DNA from: Parasporobacterium paucivorans DSM 15970
GTDB taxonomy: Bacteria > Bacillota > Clostridia > Lachnospirales > Lachnospiraceae
Length of the DNA: 64,000 nucleotides
Reading direction: 5' to 3'
Assembly: GCF_900141895.1 (NCBI RefSeq)
Contig: NZ_FQYT01000004.1
Coordinates: forward strand, 1-64,000
The number at the start of each line of letters is the position of its first letter. The first letter of the stretch is position 1. The notes under the pieces were generated by a model, which was not told where the DNA came from, did no database searches, and worked only from the letters and a program-made list of their open reading frames with translations. The position numbers were made by a program, and so were the translations under genes. Of this stretch, positions 43,024 to 51,382 are shown in pieces.

Positions 43024-43055
43024 TAAAAAAAGGAGAGCATCCAGGATGCCCTCCC
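43024..43055 (-). terminator. Intrinsic terminator after asd
   Basis: On the reverse strand GGAGGGCATCC pairs with GGATGCTCTCC and is followed by seven T residues, directly after the asd stop. Confidence 0.9.
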
Positions 43056-43066
43056 GTATCCAAAAC

Positions 43067-44152
43067 TTATTTTGCTGTGATGTACCCCTGAGCGGCAAGC
43101 ATCTCCGCGCACAGGACGGCGCCGCCAGCTGCACCGCGGACCGTGTTGTGGGACAGTCCCACAAACTTATAATCAAAGACCGTGTCTTCCCTGAGCCTTC
43201 CAAGAGAAACTCCCATACCGTTTTCAAAATCCCTGTCCAGTCTTGTCTGAGGTCTGTTTTCTTCTTCCATGTAACGCAGGTACTGCTTCGGTGCGCTTGG
43301 AAGCTTCAGTTCCTGTGGAAGAGCCTTAAAGTTGTTCCAGCGCTCAATCATAAGCTCTTTTTCCGGTTTTTTATCGAATGTGACAAAAACTGCGGACATA
43401 TGTCCATCTTTAACCGGTACCCGCAGGCATTGTGCCGTAATGACCGGATCCTCAGCAGGAACGATCACTCCGTTTTCAATTCTTCCCCACAATCTCAAAG
43501 GTTCCTTCTCGCTCTTTTCTTCTTCTCCGCCGATATATGGAATTACGTTATCCAGCATTTCCGGCCAGTCCTGAAAAGTTTTTCCAGCTCCGGAAATCGC
43601 CTGGTACGTGGTAACAGCTACCGTTCTCGGTCCGAAATCCTTAAGGGCATTCAGGGCAGGCGTATAGCTCTGTATGGAACAGTTGGGTTTAACAGCCACA
43701 AATCCTCTTGTGGTCCCCAGGCGTTTTTTCTGAAATGCTATGACCTCGAAATGCTCCGGGTTGATTTCGGGAACAACCATCGGTACATCCGGTGTCCACC
43801 TGTGTGCGCTGTTGTTGGAAACCACAGGAATCTCCGCCTTCGCATATGCATCCTCGATCTCTTTGATTTCTTCCTTTGTCATATCCACTGCACTGAAAAC
43901 AAAGTCGACTTTTTCTGCAACATCCTTCACTTCATTGATGTTTAAAACTGTCAGGTTTTTAACCGCTTCCGGCATTAGCACATCCATTTTCCAGCGCGGT
44001 CCCACGGCCTCCTCGTATGTCTTTCCTGCTGAACGTCCGCTTGCTGCAACAGATACCACTTCAAACCACGGATGGTTCTCCAGCAGAGTGATAAACCGCT
44101 GCCCTACCATGCCCGTCGCTCCTAATATTCCAACTTTTAATTTTTCGCTCAT
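43067..44152 (-). CDS. asd: Aspartate-semialdehyde dehydrogenase
   Basis: This 361-residue enzyme makes aspartate semialdehyde for lysine, threonine and methionine. It has the NADP loop ILGATGMVGQRF and the active cysteine in KPNCSIQSY, where an archaeal/fungal-type enzyme differs from the common SGAGxxA bacterial type. GGxHxxH-like features are not needed for this call. It is a single gene with its own promoter and terminator. Confidence 0.93.
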   Translation of the reverse strand: MSEKLKVGILGATGMVGQRFITLLENHPWFEVVSVAASGRSAGKTYEEAVGPRWKMDVLMPEAVKNLTVLNINEVKDVAEKVDFVFSAVDMTKEEIKEIEDAYAKAEIPVVSNNSAHRWTPDVPMVVPEINPEHFEVIAFQKKRLGTTRGFVAVKPNCSIQSYTPALNALKDFGPRTVAVTTYQAISGAGKTFQDWPEMLDNVIPYIGGEEEKSEKEPLRLWGRIENGVIVPAEDPVITAQCLRVPVKDGHMSAVFVTFDKKPEKELMIERWNNFKALPQELKLPSAPKQYLRYMEEENRPQTRLDRDFENGMGVSLGRLREDTVFDYKFVGLSHNTVRGAAGGAVLCAEMLAAQGYITAK

Positions 44153-44220
44153 CTAGCTTCCCAAGCCTTTCCGCGTCTTTTGTTTTTCTACGGCGCACAT
44201 TTGTCTTTATATTTCTAACT

Positions 44221-44248
44221 ACTATAGCACACTTTTTAAAAATTGCAA
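44221..44248 (-). promoter_or_regulatory. Sigma-A promoter of asd
   Basis: TTGCAA (44248-44243), 16 bases, TATAGT (44226-44221) on the reverse strand, about 68 bases upstream of the ATG. Confidence 0.65.
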
Positions 44249-44331
44249 CCGATTTTTCGCAATTTTCCTATTCTTATCTCTGAATAATGCCATTCGTGCA
44301 GGTTTAGTGTGCCCCTCTTTTTTGGACAAAC

Positions 44332-44357
44332 AAAAAAGCCTTTAAAATCAAGGCTTT
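44332..44357 (-). terminator. Intrinsic terminator after tRNA-Thr
   Basis: On the reverse strand AAAGCCTT, seven bases, AAGGCTTTTTTG. It lies 17 bases after the tRNA 3' end and ends the DHH-tRNA transcript. Confidence 0.88.
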
Positions 44358-44373
44358 CTCGTATTTCCGTCAA

Positions 44374-44446
44374 AGCTGGAAAAGGGACTCGAACCCTCGA
44401 CCTATTGATTACGAATCAATTGCTCTACCAACTGAGCTATCCCAGC
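44374..44446 (-). tRNA. tRNA-Thr (anticodon CGT)
   Basis: The reverse strand folds as a tRNA: acceptor arm GCTGGGA with TTCCAGC, D arm AGCTCAGTTGGTAGAGC, anticodon stem ATTGA/TCAAT with loop TTCGTAA (anticodon CGT, reading ACG), and T arm with GGTTCGAGTCC. The discriminator is U, as in other Firmicute threonine tRNAs. CCA is not encoded. The 5' half overlaps the end of the DHH gene on the same strand, and a terminator follows. Confidence 0.96.
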
Positions 44447-45425
44447 ATGATAATTCTTCTTTGACAATGTTTATGAAATTAGTCCGGATCTCGTTCTTAA
44501 GCCGCTTGGCGGACATGCCCGTCTTCGCATATTCCACAAATCCGCCGGCCATGAACTGATGACCTCCGCCTCCGCCCAAACCGTTCAGGGCCGATTTTGT
44601 AATCTTGCCAGCATCCAGCTTCTGGTTCATGCTTCTGATGGACAACTTGATGCCTTCCTGCTTTGCCGAAAAAACGACAGAGAAATCGATTTCCTCCACA
44701 GTCAGCATAAAATCTGACACTAGTGCAATCAGCTTGTCCGGAGAATCATATCCCGTGTCTGCAAAACATATTTTACCATAAATCACAATATTTTCAATAG
44801 CATTTGTGTACGCGGATAAATCTTTCAGGTTCAGCGTGCTGTTTTCCAGGGAATGGATGATATCCAGGTCTGATTTATAGTACAGATAATAATGCATGTC
44901 CAGATCCAGTCTGGTCACTCCCCTGGTCAGGTTCGCCGTGTCTATTTTCAGGCCGTACAAAAGGGCCGTTGCCACATTCTGCGGCATTTCAATTGCATTT
45001 TCAGAATAATATTCTGCGATAATAGAAGAACAGGAACCCGTTCCCGGCCTGATATCCTCGAACACATAATCCAATCCATGATACATCGGATGATGGTCAA
45101 TGCAGCTTATTTTCCCAAATACCCTGAATTCTGCATTTACATTGCCAATCTGGGCATCCACCAGAACCAGTTCACTGATATCATCCGTCAGCTTGACTTC
45201 CTTCAGGTTAAAAATACGTATGCCCAGGCTGTTAACCATGTTGCTGGTGTTGAATTTATCTACCTCACCTTTATAACAGATTGTGGAATCGATATTCTTA
45301 AGCTCTTTCAACAGAAATTGAAGGGCAAATGCGCTGGCAATAGAATCAGGATCTGGAAAATCATGCATCCCGATAATGATGTTATCTGTTTTTATACTGG
45401 AGAGAAGCTCTTCTAATCTATTCAT
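44409..45425 (-). CDS. DHH-family phosphoesterase (NrnA-like)
   Basis: This 338-residue DHH/DHHA1 protein has the metal sites HDFPDPDSIAS (motif I), LVDAQ (motif II) and CIDHHPMY (the DHH motif), and the carboxyl GLGGGGGHQFMAGGF substrate loop. Relatives degrade short oligoribonucleotides (nanoRNA), pAp or cyclic dinucleotide products. The last 12 codons and the stop lie inside the tRNA-Thr gene, and the TAA is in the anticodon loop, so the tail CWDSSVGRAIDS is tRNA-encoded. RNase P cleavage of a joint transcript would leave the messenger without a stop. It starts at ATG 45425. Confidence 0.88.
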   Translation of the reverse strand: MNRLEELLSSIKTDNIIIGMHDFPDPDSIASAFALQFLLKELKNIDSTICYKGEVDKFNTSNMVNSLGIRIFNLKEVKLTDDISELVLVDAQIGNVNAEFRVFGKISCIDHHPMYHGLDYVFEDIRPGTGSCSSIIAEYYSENAIEMPQNVATALLYGLKIDTANLTRGVTRLDLDMHYYLYYKSDLDIIHSLENSTLNLKDLSAYTNAIENIVIYGKICFADTGYDSPDKLIALVSDFMLTVEEIDFSVVFSAKQEGIKLSIRSMNQKLDAGKITKSALNGLGGGGGHQFMAGGFVEYAKTGMSAKRLKNEIRTNFINIVKEELSCWDSSVGRAIDS

Positions 45426-45460
45426 ATCACTCCTGATATAATATGTGTGGTAACTTCGAA

Positions 45461-45489
45461 ATTATACATTATATTTTCTAATTATGCAA
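45461..45489 (-). promoter_or_regulatory. Sigma-A promoter of the DHH gene
   Basis: TTGCAT (45489-45484), 17 bases, TATAAT (45466-45461) on the reverse strand. It faces away from the forward promoter at 45520-45548. Confidence 0.75.
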
Positions 45490-45519
45490 TATTTATTTCC
45501 TCCTCAGACAGCCCGCAGA

Positions 45520-45548
45520 TTGCCCTTATTCCGCAAGTTTGGTATAAT
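45520..45548 (+). promoter_or_regulatory. Sigma-A promoter of the DUF5721-like gene
   Basis: TTGCCC (45520-45525), 17 bases, TATAAT (45543-45548). The start is near 45555, just ahead of the ribosome site AAAGGAG. Confidence 0.75.
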
Positions 45549-45576
45549 GATTTCATTCTACCTTAAAGGAGCGCAA

Positions 45577-46062
45577 ATGGTTTCGTATAAATTAAATTCC
45601 TTAAAAGCTTTTATGAACGATCTGCTGGCAGGAGATACATTCGATCGTTTCCAGATAACCGAAGCCAGCATCCAAACTGGCTGCACATTTACCATTGACG
45701 GCCATATCAATTCATCCTTCTATTCCTCCGAGGAATCCGAGGGACTTTCCGCGCGGCTGATTTCAACCTGGGAGACTGTCAAACCCTTCTGTTATATGGC
45801 AATGAAAGGCAAGAAACTGCCTGTCCGGTTCAAGATCATTCTGCTGGCTCCTGATGACCTGGCTCAGCTGCTGCTGTCGGAAAGCGGGCTTGCGATGGAG
45901 CTCTCGGAGATTAACGGCTTTTTCATGAACATCAAATATGAAGGAGGAGTGCTGGGTATAATTACCGGCACCTCCCTGAACACCTTCACTCTGGACAAGA
46001 CCCTGGATAAATTATGGGACGGATATGTCCGCTCTTTACTCGAACCATACGATGTGGTATGA
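45577..46062 (+). CDS. DUF5721-like protein of unknown function
   Basis: This 161-residue protein, MVSYKLNSLKAFMNDLL onward, resembles a small family seen mainly in Lachnospiraceae. It has no signal peptide, membrane helix or enzyme motif that I recognise, and a mixed alpha/beta pattern. I moved the start to ATG 45577 because AAAGGAG lies six bases upstream and the promoter minus-ten lies just before, inside the longer open frame. It is followed by the htpG CIRCE, whose inverted repeat could also end its transcript. The function is not known. Confidence 0.75.
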   Translation: MVSYKLNSLKAFMNDLLAGDTFDRFQITEASIQTGCTFTIDGHINSSFYSSEESEGLSARLISTWETVKPFCYMAMKGKKLPVRFKIILLAPDDLAQLLLSESGLAMELSEINGFFMNIKYEGGVLGIITGTSLNTFTLDKTLDKLWDGYVRSLLEPYDVV

Positions 46063-46070
46063 TGTTTTTA

Positions 46071-46097
46071 TTAGCACTCACGTTAAATGAGTGCTAA
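46071..46097. promoter_or_regulatory. CIRCE operator upstream of htpG
   Basis: TTAGCACTC, nine bases, GAGTGCTAA, a perfect match. It ends seven bases before the minus-35 box of htpG. A run of six T residues follows on the forward strand, so the same repeat resembles a terminator for the gene to the left. Confidence 0.97.
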
Positions 46098-46104
46098 TTT
46101 TTTC

Positions 46105-46133
46105 TTGACAATCTTTTGTACCGGAGATAAAAT
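46105..46133 (+). promoter_or_regulatory. Sigma-A promoter of htpG
   Basis: TTGACA (46105-46110), 17 bases, TAAAAT (46128-46133), with CIRCE directly upstream. Confidence 0.88.
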
Positions 46134-46180
46134 ATTTTATAAAATGAATCTTAATCATATCAGAAAAAGGAGTGTTCTAC

Positions 46181-48181
46181 ATGGCAGGTAAACAAGGAAG
46201 TCTATCCATCAACAGCGAAAACATTTTTCCAATCATCAAGAAATGGCTATATTCGGATCACGACATATTCATCCGGGAACTTATTTCCAATGGCTCGGAT
46301 GCCATAACCAAATTAAAGAAACTGGATGTTATCGGAGAGTATTCCATACCAGAGGGAAACGAATTCAAAATCAGGGTTATAGCTGATGCGGAAAACAAGA
46401 CCCTCACATTCATCGATAACGGCATCGGAATGACAGCCGGCGAAGTTGATGAATATATCAACCAGATCGCCTTCTCAGGCGCGGAAGCATTCCTGGAACA
46501 TTATAAAGGCAAAGCGGACGAGGAGCAGATTATCGGCCACTTCGGTTTAGGCTTTTATTCTGCCTTCATGGTGTCGGAAAAAGTGACCATCGATTCTCTT
46601 TCCTATAGAGAAGGCGCCGAAGCGGTTCACTGGGATTGCGACGGTTCCACGGAATACACAATGGACAAGGGCGACCGCACGGAAAGAGGAACTACAATAA
46701 CCCTCTATCTGAATGAGGACAGTCTGGAGTTTGCAAACGAATACAGAGTACACGAAGTACTGGATAAATACTGTTCTTTCATGCCCGTGGAGATTTATCT
46801 GGAAAATCCAAACGCAGAACCCCACTACGACACAGTGGATCCTGATGAGGTAACCGAAAAGGATACGGTTATCGAAAACATTGTAATTCCGGCTGAGACC
46901 CAGGAAATCGAGAAAGAAGACGGCGCTAAAGAAACCATACAGGTGTCACCGGAAAAAAATCAGGTCAAGATTCTCAGACGCCCAGTCTCCATAAGCGATA
47001 CAGCACCTCTCTGGACAAAGCATCCAAACGAATGCACCGAGGAGGAATATATCGCATTTTACAGAAAGGTTTTCTCCGATTATAAGAAGCCGCTGTTCTG
47101 GATCCACCTGAACATGGATTACCCCTTCAACCTGAAGGGCATCCTGTACTTCCCGAAAGTCAATAATCAGTATGAGTCCCTGGAGGGCACCATAAAGCTC
47201 TTCAATAACCAGGTGTTCATAGCTGATAACATAAAAGAGGTTATTCCTGAATTCCTTATGCTTCTCAAGGGTGTGATCGACTGTCCGGACCTTCCTCTGA
47301 ACGTGTCCAGAAGCGCACTCCAAAATGACGGTTTTGTAAGAAAAATTTCCGATTACATCAGTAAAAAGGTAGCGGATAAGCTGACCGGAATGTGCAAGAC
47401 CGAAAAAGACGAATACATTAAATACTGGGACGACATCAGTCCTTTCATCAAATTTGGCTGTCTGAAGGACGAGAAATTTGCTGAAAAGATCAACGACTGT
47501 ATTTTATTCAAGAACCTGGACAACGAGTACCTGACCCTGAAAGAATGCCTGGAAAAGAACGAAGAGAAGCATAAAAATGTCATCTTCTACATTACCGATG
47601 AAGTGGCACAGAGCCAGTATATCAATATGTTCCGTGAAGAAAACATCGATGCCGTCCGGCTGACCCACAGCATCGACTCCGCCTTCATTACACAGCTGGA
47701 ACACAAAAACGAAGATGTGAAATTCTTAAGAATCGACACTGCCCTGAATGAAAGCCTACGGGAGGAAATCCCCGATGCAGACAAAGAAGCCGCTGAAGCA
47801 GAAGAGGCTTCCCTGACAGAGCTTTTCCGTAAGGCCCTGGAAAACGAGAATCTGAACATAAAAATGGAATATCTGAAGAACAAAAACATATCTTCCATGA
47901 TAACGGTTTCCGAGGAAAGCCACCGCATGCAGGAAATGTTCAAGATGTATGCCATGGATGGCATCGATGCCGGCATGTTCGGCGCAGAGGAAACCCTTGT
48001 GCTGAATGCAAACAACCAGCTGGTCAGATATATCCTGGCAAACAGAGACAGCGAGCATGTCGACCTGATCTGCAGACAGCTGTATGACCTGGCTGCCATC
48101 TCCAAAAAGCAGCTTACCCCTGAGGCAATGACGGAATTCATCGCCAGAAGCAATGAAATAATGATGTTGCTAACAAAGTAA
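46181..48181 (+). CDS. htpG: Molecular chaperone HtpG (Hsp90)
   Basis: This 666-residue Hsp90 has an ATP-binding amino domain (IFIRELISNGSDA, FIDNGIGMT, IGHFGLGFYSAF), a middle domain (DCPDLPLNVSRSALQND with the catalytic Arg), and a carboxyl dimerisation domain. ATG 46181 has AAAAAGGAG upstream; a GTG three codons earlier overlaps that site and is not used. CIRCE control is seen directly, so HrcA, not only a class III system, governs it here. Confidence 0.97.
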   Translation: MAGKQGSLSINSENIFPIIKKWLYSDHDIFIRELISNGSDAITKLKKLDVIGEYSIPEGNEFKIRVIADAENKTLTFIDNGIGMTAGEVDEYINQIAFSGAEAFLEHYKGKADEEQIIGHFGLGFYSAFMVSEKVTIDSLSYREGAEAVHWDCDGSTEYTMDKGDRTERGTTITLYLNEDSLEFANEYRVHEVLDKYCSFMPVEIYLENPNAEPHYDTVDPDEVTEKDTVIENIVIPAETQEIEKEDGAKETIQVSPEKNQVKILRRPVSISDTAPLWTKHPNECTEEEYIAFYRKVFSDYKKPLFWIHLNMDYPFNLKGILYFPKVNNQYESLEGTIKLFNNQVFIADNIKEVIPEFLMLLKGVIDCPDLPLNVSRSALQNDGFVRKISDYISKKVADKLTGMCKTEKDEYIKYWDDISPFIKFGCLKDEKFAEKINDCILFKNLDNEYLTLKECLEKNEEKHKNVIFYITDEVAQSQYINMFREENIDAVRLTHSIDSAFITQLEHKNEDVKFLRIDTALNESLREEIPDADKEAAEAEEASLTELFRKALENENLNIKMEYLKNKNISSMITVSEESHRMQEMFKMYAMDGIDAGMFGAEETLVLNANNQLVRYILANRDSEHVDLICRQLYDLAAISKKQLTPEAMTEFIARSNEIMMLLTK

Positions 48182-48195
48182 TTTATAGGTATAAT
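48167..48195 (+). promoter_or_regulatory. Sigma-A promoter of argH
   Basis: TTGCTA (48167-48172), 17 bases, TATAAT (48190-48195). The minus-35 box lies within the end of htpG. Confidence 0.65.
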
Positions 48196-48231
48196 TGTTA
48201 AAGCAAAATTATTATGAAATGAGGAAAGTCT

Positions 48232-49620
48232 ATGAAATTATGGGGTGGCCGGTTCACTAAGGAAACCAATGAGTTAGTAAATGCCTTTAATGCATCGATT
48301 TCATTCGACCAGAGGTTTTACAGGCAGGATATCGAAGGAAGCATTGCCCATGCAACGGGTCTGGCTTCACACGGTATCATTTCCGCCGGAGAACGCGACG
48401 GGATTATCGACGGATTAAAGGGCATTTTATCAGATATAGACAGCGGCCGTCTGATAATTTCTGATGAATATGAAGATATCCACAGCTTTGTGGAAGCTAC
48501 GCTGACCACGCGCATCGGGGAAACAGGCAAGAAACTGCATACAGGCCGGAGCCGGAATGATCAGGTTGCTCTTGATATGAAGCTATATATCCGGGATGAG
48601 ATTTTAGAAATGGATTCTCTGCTGGCCGAGCTGCTGGAGACCATTATCGGGATTATGGAAAGCAACCTGGAAACCTACATGCCTGGTTTTACGCATCTGC
48701 AGAAGGCTCAGCCTTTGACCCTTGCCCATCACATGGGTGCATACTTTGAAATGTTCAAACGAGACAGACTGAGACTTAAGGATACCTATCACAGGATGAA
48801 CCTCTCTCCCCTGGGCTCCGGTGCCCTGGCAGGCACTACATACCCTATTGACCGGAACGAGACGGCGTCTCTGCTGGGATTCGACGGTCCTACCCTTAAC
48901 AGCATGGACTCTGTATCAGACCGGGATTATCTGCTCGAATTCCTGAGCGGCATGTCCATCATCATGATGCATCTGAGCCGTTTCTCTGAGGAAATCATTA
49001 TCTGGAATTCCAATGAGTACCGATTTATAGAATTGGATGACGCATTCTCCACAGGAAGCAGTATCATGCCCCAGAAGAAAAATCCGGACATTGCCGAACT
49101 TGTTCGTGGAAAGACCGGACGCGTCTATGGGTCCCTTATGTCGCTGCTCACCACGATGAAAGCTCTTCCGCTGGCCTATAACAAGGATATGCAGGAAGAT
49201 AAGGAACTGACTTTTGATGCCTTGGATACGACCAAAGCCTGCATCCGGCTTTTCAACGGAATGATAAAGACAATGGGCTTCAACAAAGACGTCATGCTGC
49301 GAAGTACCAAGGGCGGATTCACTAACGCAACGGATGCCGCTGATTACCTGGTCAATAAAGGCGTGGCGTTCAGAGATGCTCATGGCATCGTAGGAGAATT
49401 GGTTTTATTCTGCATCGAACACAAGAAAACTCTGGATGAAATGACCCTGGAAGAATACAAAGCTATCAGCCCTGTATTCGAGAAGGACATTTATGAAGCA
49501 ATAAGCATTGAAACCTGTGTTAAGCGCCGTGAAACCCTTGGAGCCCCCGGAATCCAGTCTATGGGACACGTTATACGCATCAACCGGCAGTATCTGGAAG
49601 ACAATAAATCTATCCGATAA
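48232..49620 (+). CDS. argH: Argininosuccinate lyase
   Basis: This 462-residue member of the fumarase/aspartase superfamily splits argininosuccinate to arginine and fumarate. It has the signature [12 protein letters not shown], the early [10 protein letters not shown], and [10 protein letters not shown]. argG and the other arginine genes are not nearby. Start ATG has GAGGAAAGTCT upstream, and a strong terminator follows. Confidence 0.97.
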   Translation: MKLWGGRFTKETNELVNAFNASISFDQRFYRQDIEGSIAHATGLASHGIISAGERDGIIDGLKGILSDIDSGRLIISDEYEDIHSFVEATLTTRIGETGKKLHTGRSRNDQVALDMKLYIRDEILEMDSLLAELLETIIGIMESNLETYMPGFTHLQKAQPLTLAHHMGAYFEMFKRDRLRLKDTYHRMNLSPLGSGALAGTTYPIDRNETASLLGFDGPTLNSMDSVSDRDYLLEFLSGMSIIMMHLSRFSEEIIIWNSNEYRFIELDDAFSTGSSIMPQKKNPDIAELVRGKTGRVYGSLMSLLTTMKALPLAYNKDMQEDKELTFDALDTTKACIRLFNGMIKTMGFNKDVMLRSTKGGFTNATDAADYLVNKGVAFRDAHGIVGELVLFCIEHKKTLDEMTLEEYKAISPVFEKDIYEAISIETCVKRRETLGAPGIQSMGHVIRINRQYLEDNKSIR

Positions 49621-49631
49621 ATTGTAAACTG

Positions 49632-49674
49632 AAACGGGGTGTACTTCGCAACTGAAGTACACCCCGTTTTTATT
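49632..49674 (+). terminator. Intrinsic terminator after argH
   Basis: AAACGGGGTGTACTTC, six bases, GAAGTACACCCCGTTTTT: a long perfect stem with a T run on the forward strand. It lies between convergent genes and could also stop the long leftward operon, though its tail on that strand is poorer. Confidence 0.93.
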
Positions 49675-50524
49675 ATTTCCGGCAGAACGCCTTTAGCTCT
49701 TCCATTTTATCCATGCAGGCATCATAGCCGCAGTCGTACATGCCGTGAATCTTATCCATATTCTTTTCTATCCGTCCGAATTCCCGGGTGTTGTCCGGCG
49801 TAAAAACAAAAGCCCGGCCTTCCTTCTCCAGCTCAAACAGCTTTTTTCTCTGTGCATTGTACACATCCGGTCTGCTGTCCAAAGCCTTCAGGAACTGAGG
49901 ATATTTTCTGTATTTCCAGTGAACGAGTCTCGTAAATTTCTCCGTGCCTTTTTCATACTCTCTTTCACGGGTCAGGATGGCTATGACTTTGTCACAGCCC
50001 TTGCCCATCGCTCTCTCGAATGGTATCGGGTCTGACAGCCCACCATCCATGCAGGGGTCTCCGTCCAGATAAATAATGGGAAACAGCAGCGGAAGCGCGC
50101 ACGATGCACGCAATATCTGAAATTTATCGTCGTCGCATGGGATAGGCTTGTACATGGGGTCTCCTGTCTCCAGGTTGGTGACCACCGCCTCCACTTCCCC
50201 GGGAAATTCACGAAAAACATCCATATCAAAAGGTACAAGCTCGTTCGGTATTGTATCATAGGTGAAATCAAGGTTGAAATAAGATCTGTTTCCCTTTTTA
50301 AAAAGGTTTTTGAATCCCATATATCTCTTATCGTTAATAAAACGTTCGAATATCTCGAGAGTTCTTCCTACCTGTCTGGACGCATAATTGACCCCGTACC
50401 CGATACCTGCAGACACGCCTACAAGATAATCGGTCTGGACATCTTCTTCCATCATCGCATCCAGAACCCCACTGGAAAATATAAAACGGTTTGCACCACC
50501 CTCCAGTACCAGTCCGACTGCCAT
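49673..50524 (-). CDS. Patatin-like phospholipase
   Basis: This 283-residue protein has the patatin parts: the glycine-rich oxyanion start GLVLEGGANR, the nucleophile elbow GVSAGIG, and the Asp of the Ser-Asp dyad in DGGLSDPIPF. Such proteins hydrolyse acyl esters of lipids in the cytoplasm. It is the last gene of the leuB-to-patatin string, 19 bases after mscS. That link to amino acid genes may be only positional. Confidence 0.88.
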   Translation of the reverse strand: MAVGLVLEGGANRFIFSSGVLDAMMEEDVQTDYLVGVSAGIGYGVNYASRQVGRTLEIFERFINDKRYMGFKNLFKKGNRSYFNLDFTYDTIPNELVPFDMDVFREFPGEVEAVVTNLETGDPMYKPIPCDDDKFQILRASCALPLLFPIIYLDGDPCMDGGLSDPIPFERAMGKGCDKVIAILTREREYEKGTEKFTRLVHWKYRKYPQFLKALDSRPDVYNAQRKKLFELEKEGRAFVFTPDNTREFGRIEKNMDKIHGMYDCGYDACMDKMEELKAFCRK

Positions 50525-50543
50525 TTTCTCGCCTTCTTTCCCT

Positions 50544-51359
50544 TTAATCCTTCTTTATGTGAACTTCTACCGTTTCACTGGATAATTCAATGCCGTTGCC
50601 TTCCAGCACTTCCTTTACCTTCTCCGTAAGATAGGGCTTAACATTCCAGTAGTTCTGGGTACTGACCCATTTCCGGAATTCTATGACAACCCGGCTGGGT
50701 TCCAGTTCCTTTACGAAGACCTCTGAAGGCATGTCTATCCCCTCATCAACCGTTTCCATGAGGTTCCCAATTATTTCCTTCGCTTTCGCAATATCGGATG
50801 TATAACTGATTCCGATTACAATATCCAGTCTTCTTTGGTTAAAGGCCGTAGTATTGGTTATGCTGCTGTTTGCCAGGAGGCCGTTCGGCACGACAACCAT
50901 CCGGTTGTCCGGGGTGACAAGGTGCGTGTAGAACAAATCTATCGTGCTCACCGAGCCCTCTTCTCCCCCGTCTCTCCGGATGTAGTCTCCCACCTTAAAC
51001 GGCTTCAATATCAGTATGAGCACTCCGCCTGCAAAATTCGACAAGCTTCCCTGAAGAGCCAGACCAATCGCCAGGCCCGCCGATCCGATGACCGCGATAA
51101 AAGAGGCCGTCTGTATTCCGACCTGTCCGCATACTGCGATAATCAGTACCACATACAACACGGCCTTTATAAGGGAAATAAGAAATTTCCCAACCGTAAC
51201 TTCCATTTTGGAGCGTTCAAAAATCTTTCTGGTCATTTTTACAATCAGCTTGATGACCTGCGTTCCTATGATAAATATTATAACCGCTACCAGGACGTTT
51301 ATCCCAAAATCCAATAACTTTGGCAGGTAGCTCTCTATCTGATTAATAATGACGTTCAC
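50544..51359 (-). CDS. Small-conductance mechanosensitive channel (MscS family)
   Basis: This 271-residue protein has three amino-terminal membrane helices, the pore helix AVIGSAGLAIGLALQGSLSN, and then the beta domain IKPFKVGDYIRRDG. It opens under membrane tension to release osmolytes. It starts with GTG at 51359 and GGGAGT upstream, and is in the long biosynthetic operon. Confidence 0.93.
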   Translation of the reverse strand: MNVIINQIESYLPKLLDFGINVLVAVIIFIIGTQVIKLIVKMTRKIFERSKMEVTVGKFLISLIKAVLYVVLIIAVCGQVGIQTASFIAVIGSAGLAIGLALQGSLSNFAGGVLILILKPFKVGDYIRRDGGEEGSVSTIDLFYTHLVTPDNRMVVVPNGLLANSSITNTTAFNQRRLDIVIGISYTSDIAKAKEIIGNLMETVDEGIDMPSEVFVKELEPSRVVIEFRKWVSTQNYWNVKPYLTEKVKEVLEGNGIELSSETVEVHIKKD

Positions 51360-51382
51360 ACTCCCAACGTTTCCTTAAATGC

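Noticed and set aside
42731-43945. Long forward open frame (404 codons) opposite the membrane protein and asd
   Set aside because: It spans two real genes and a terminator on the other strand and has no recognisable protein features.
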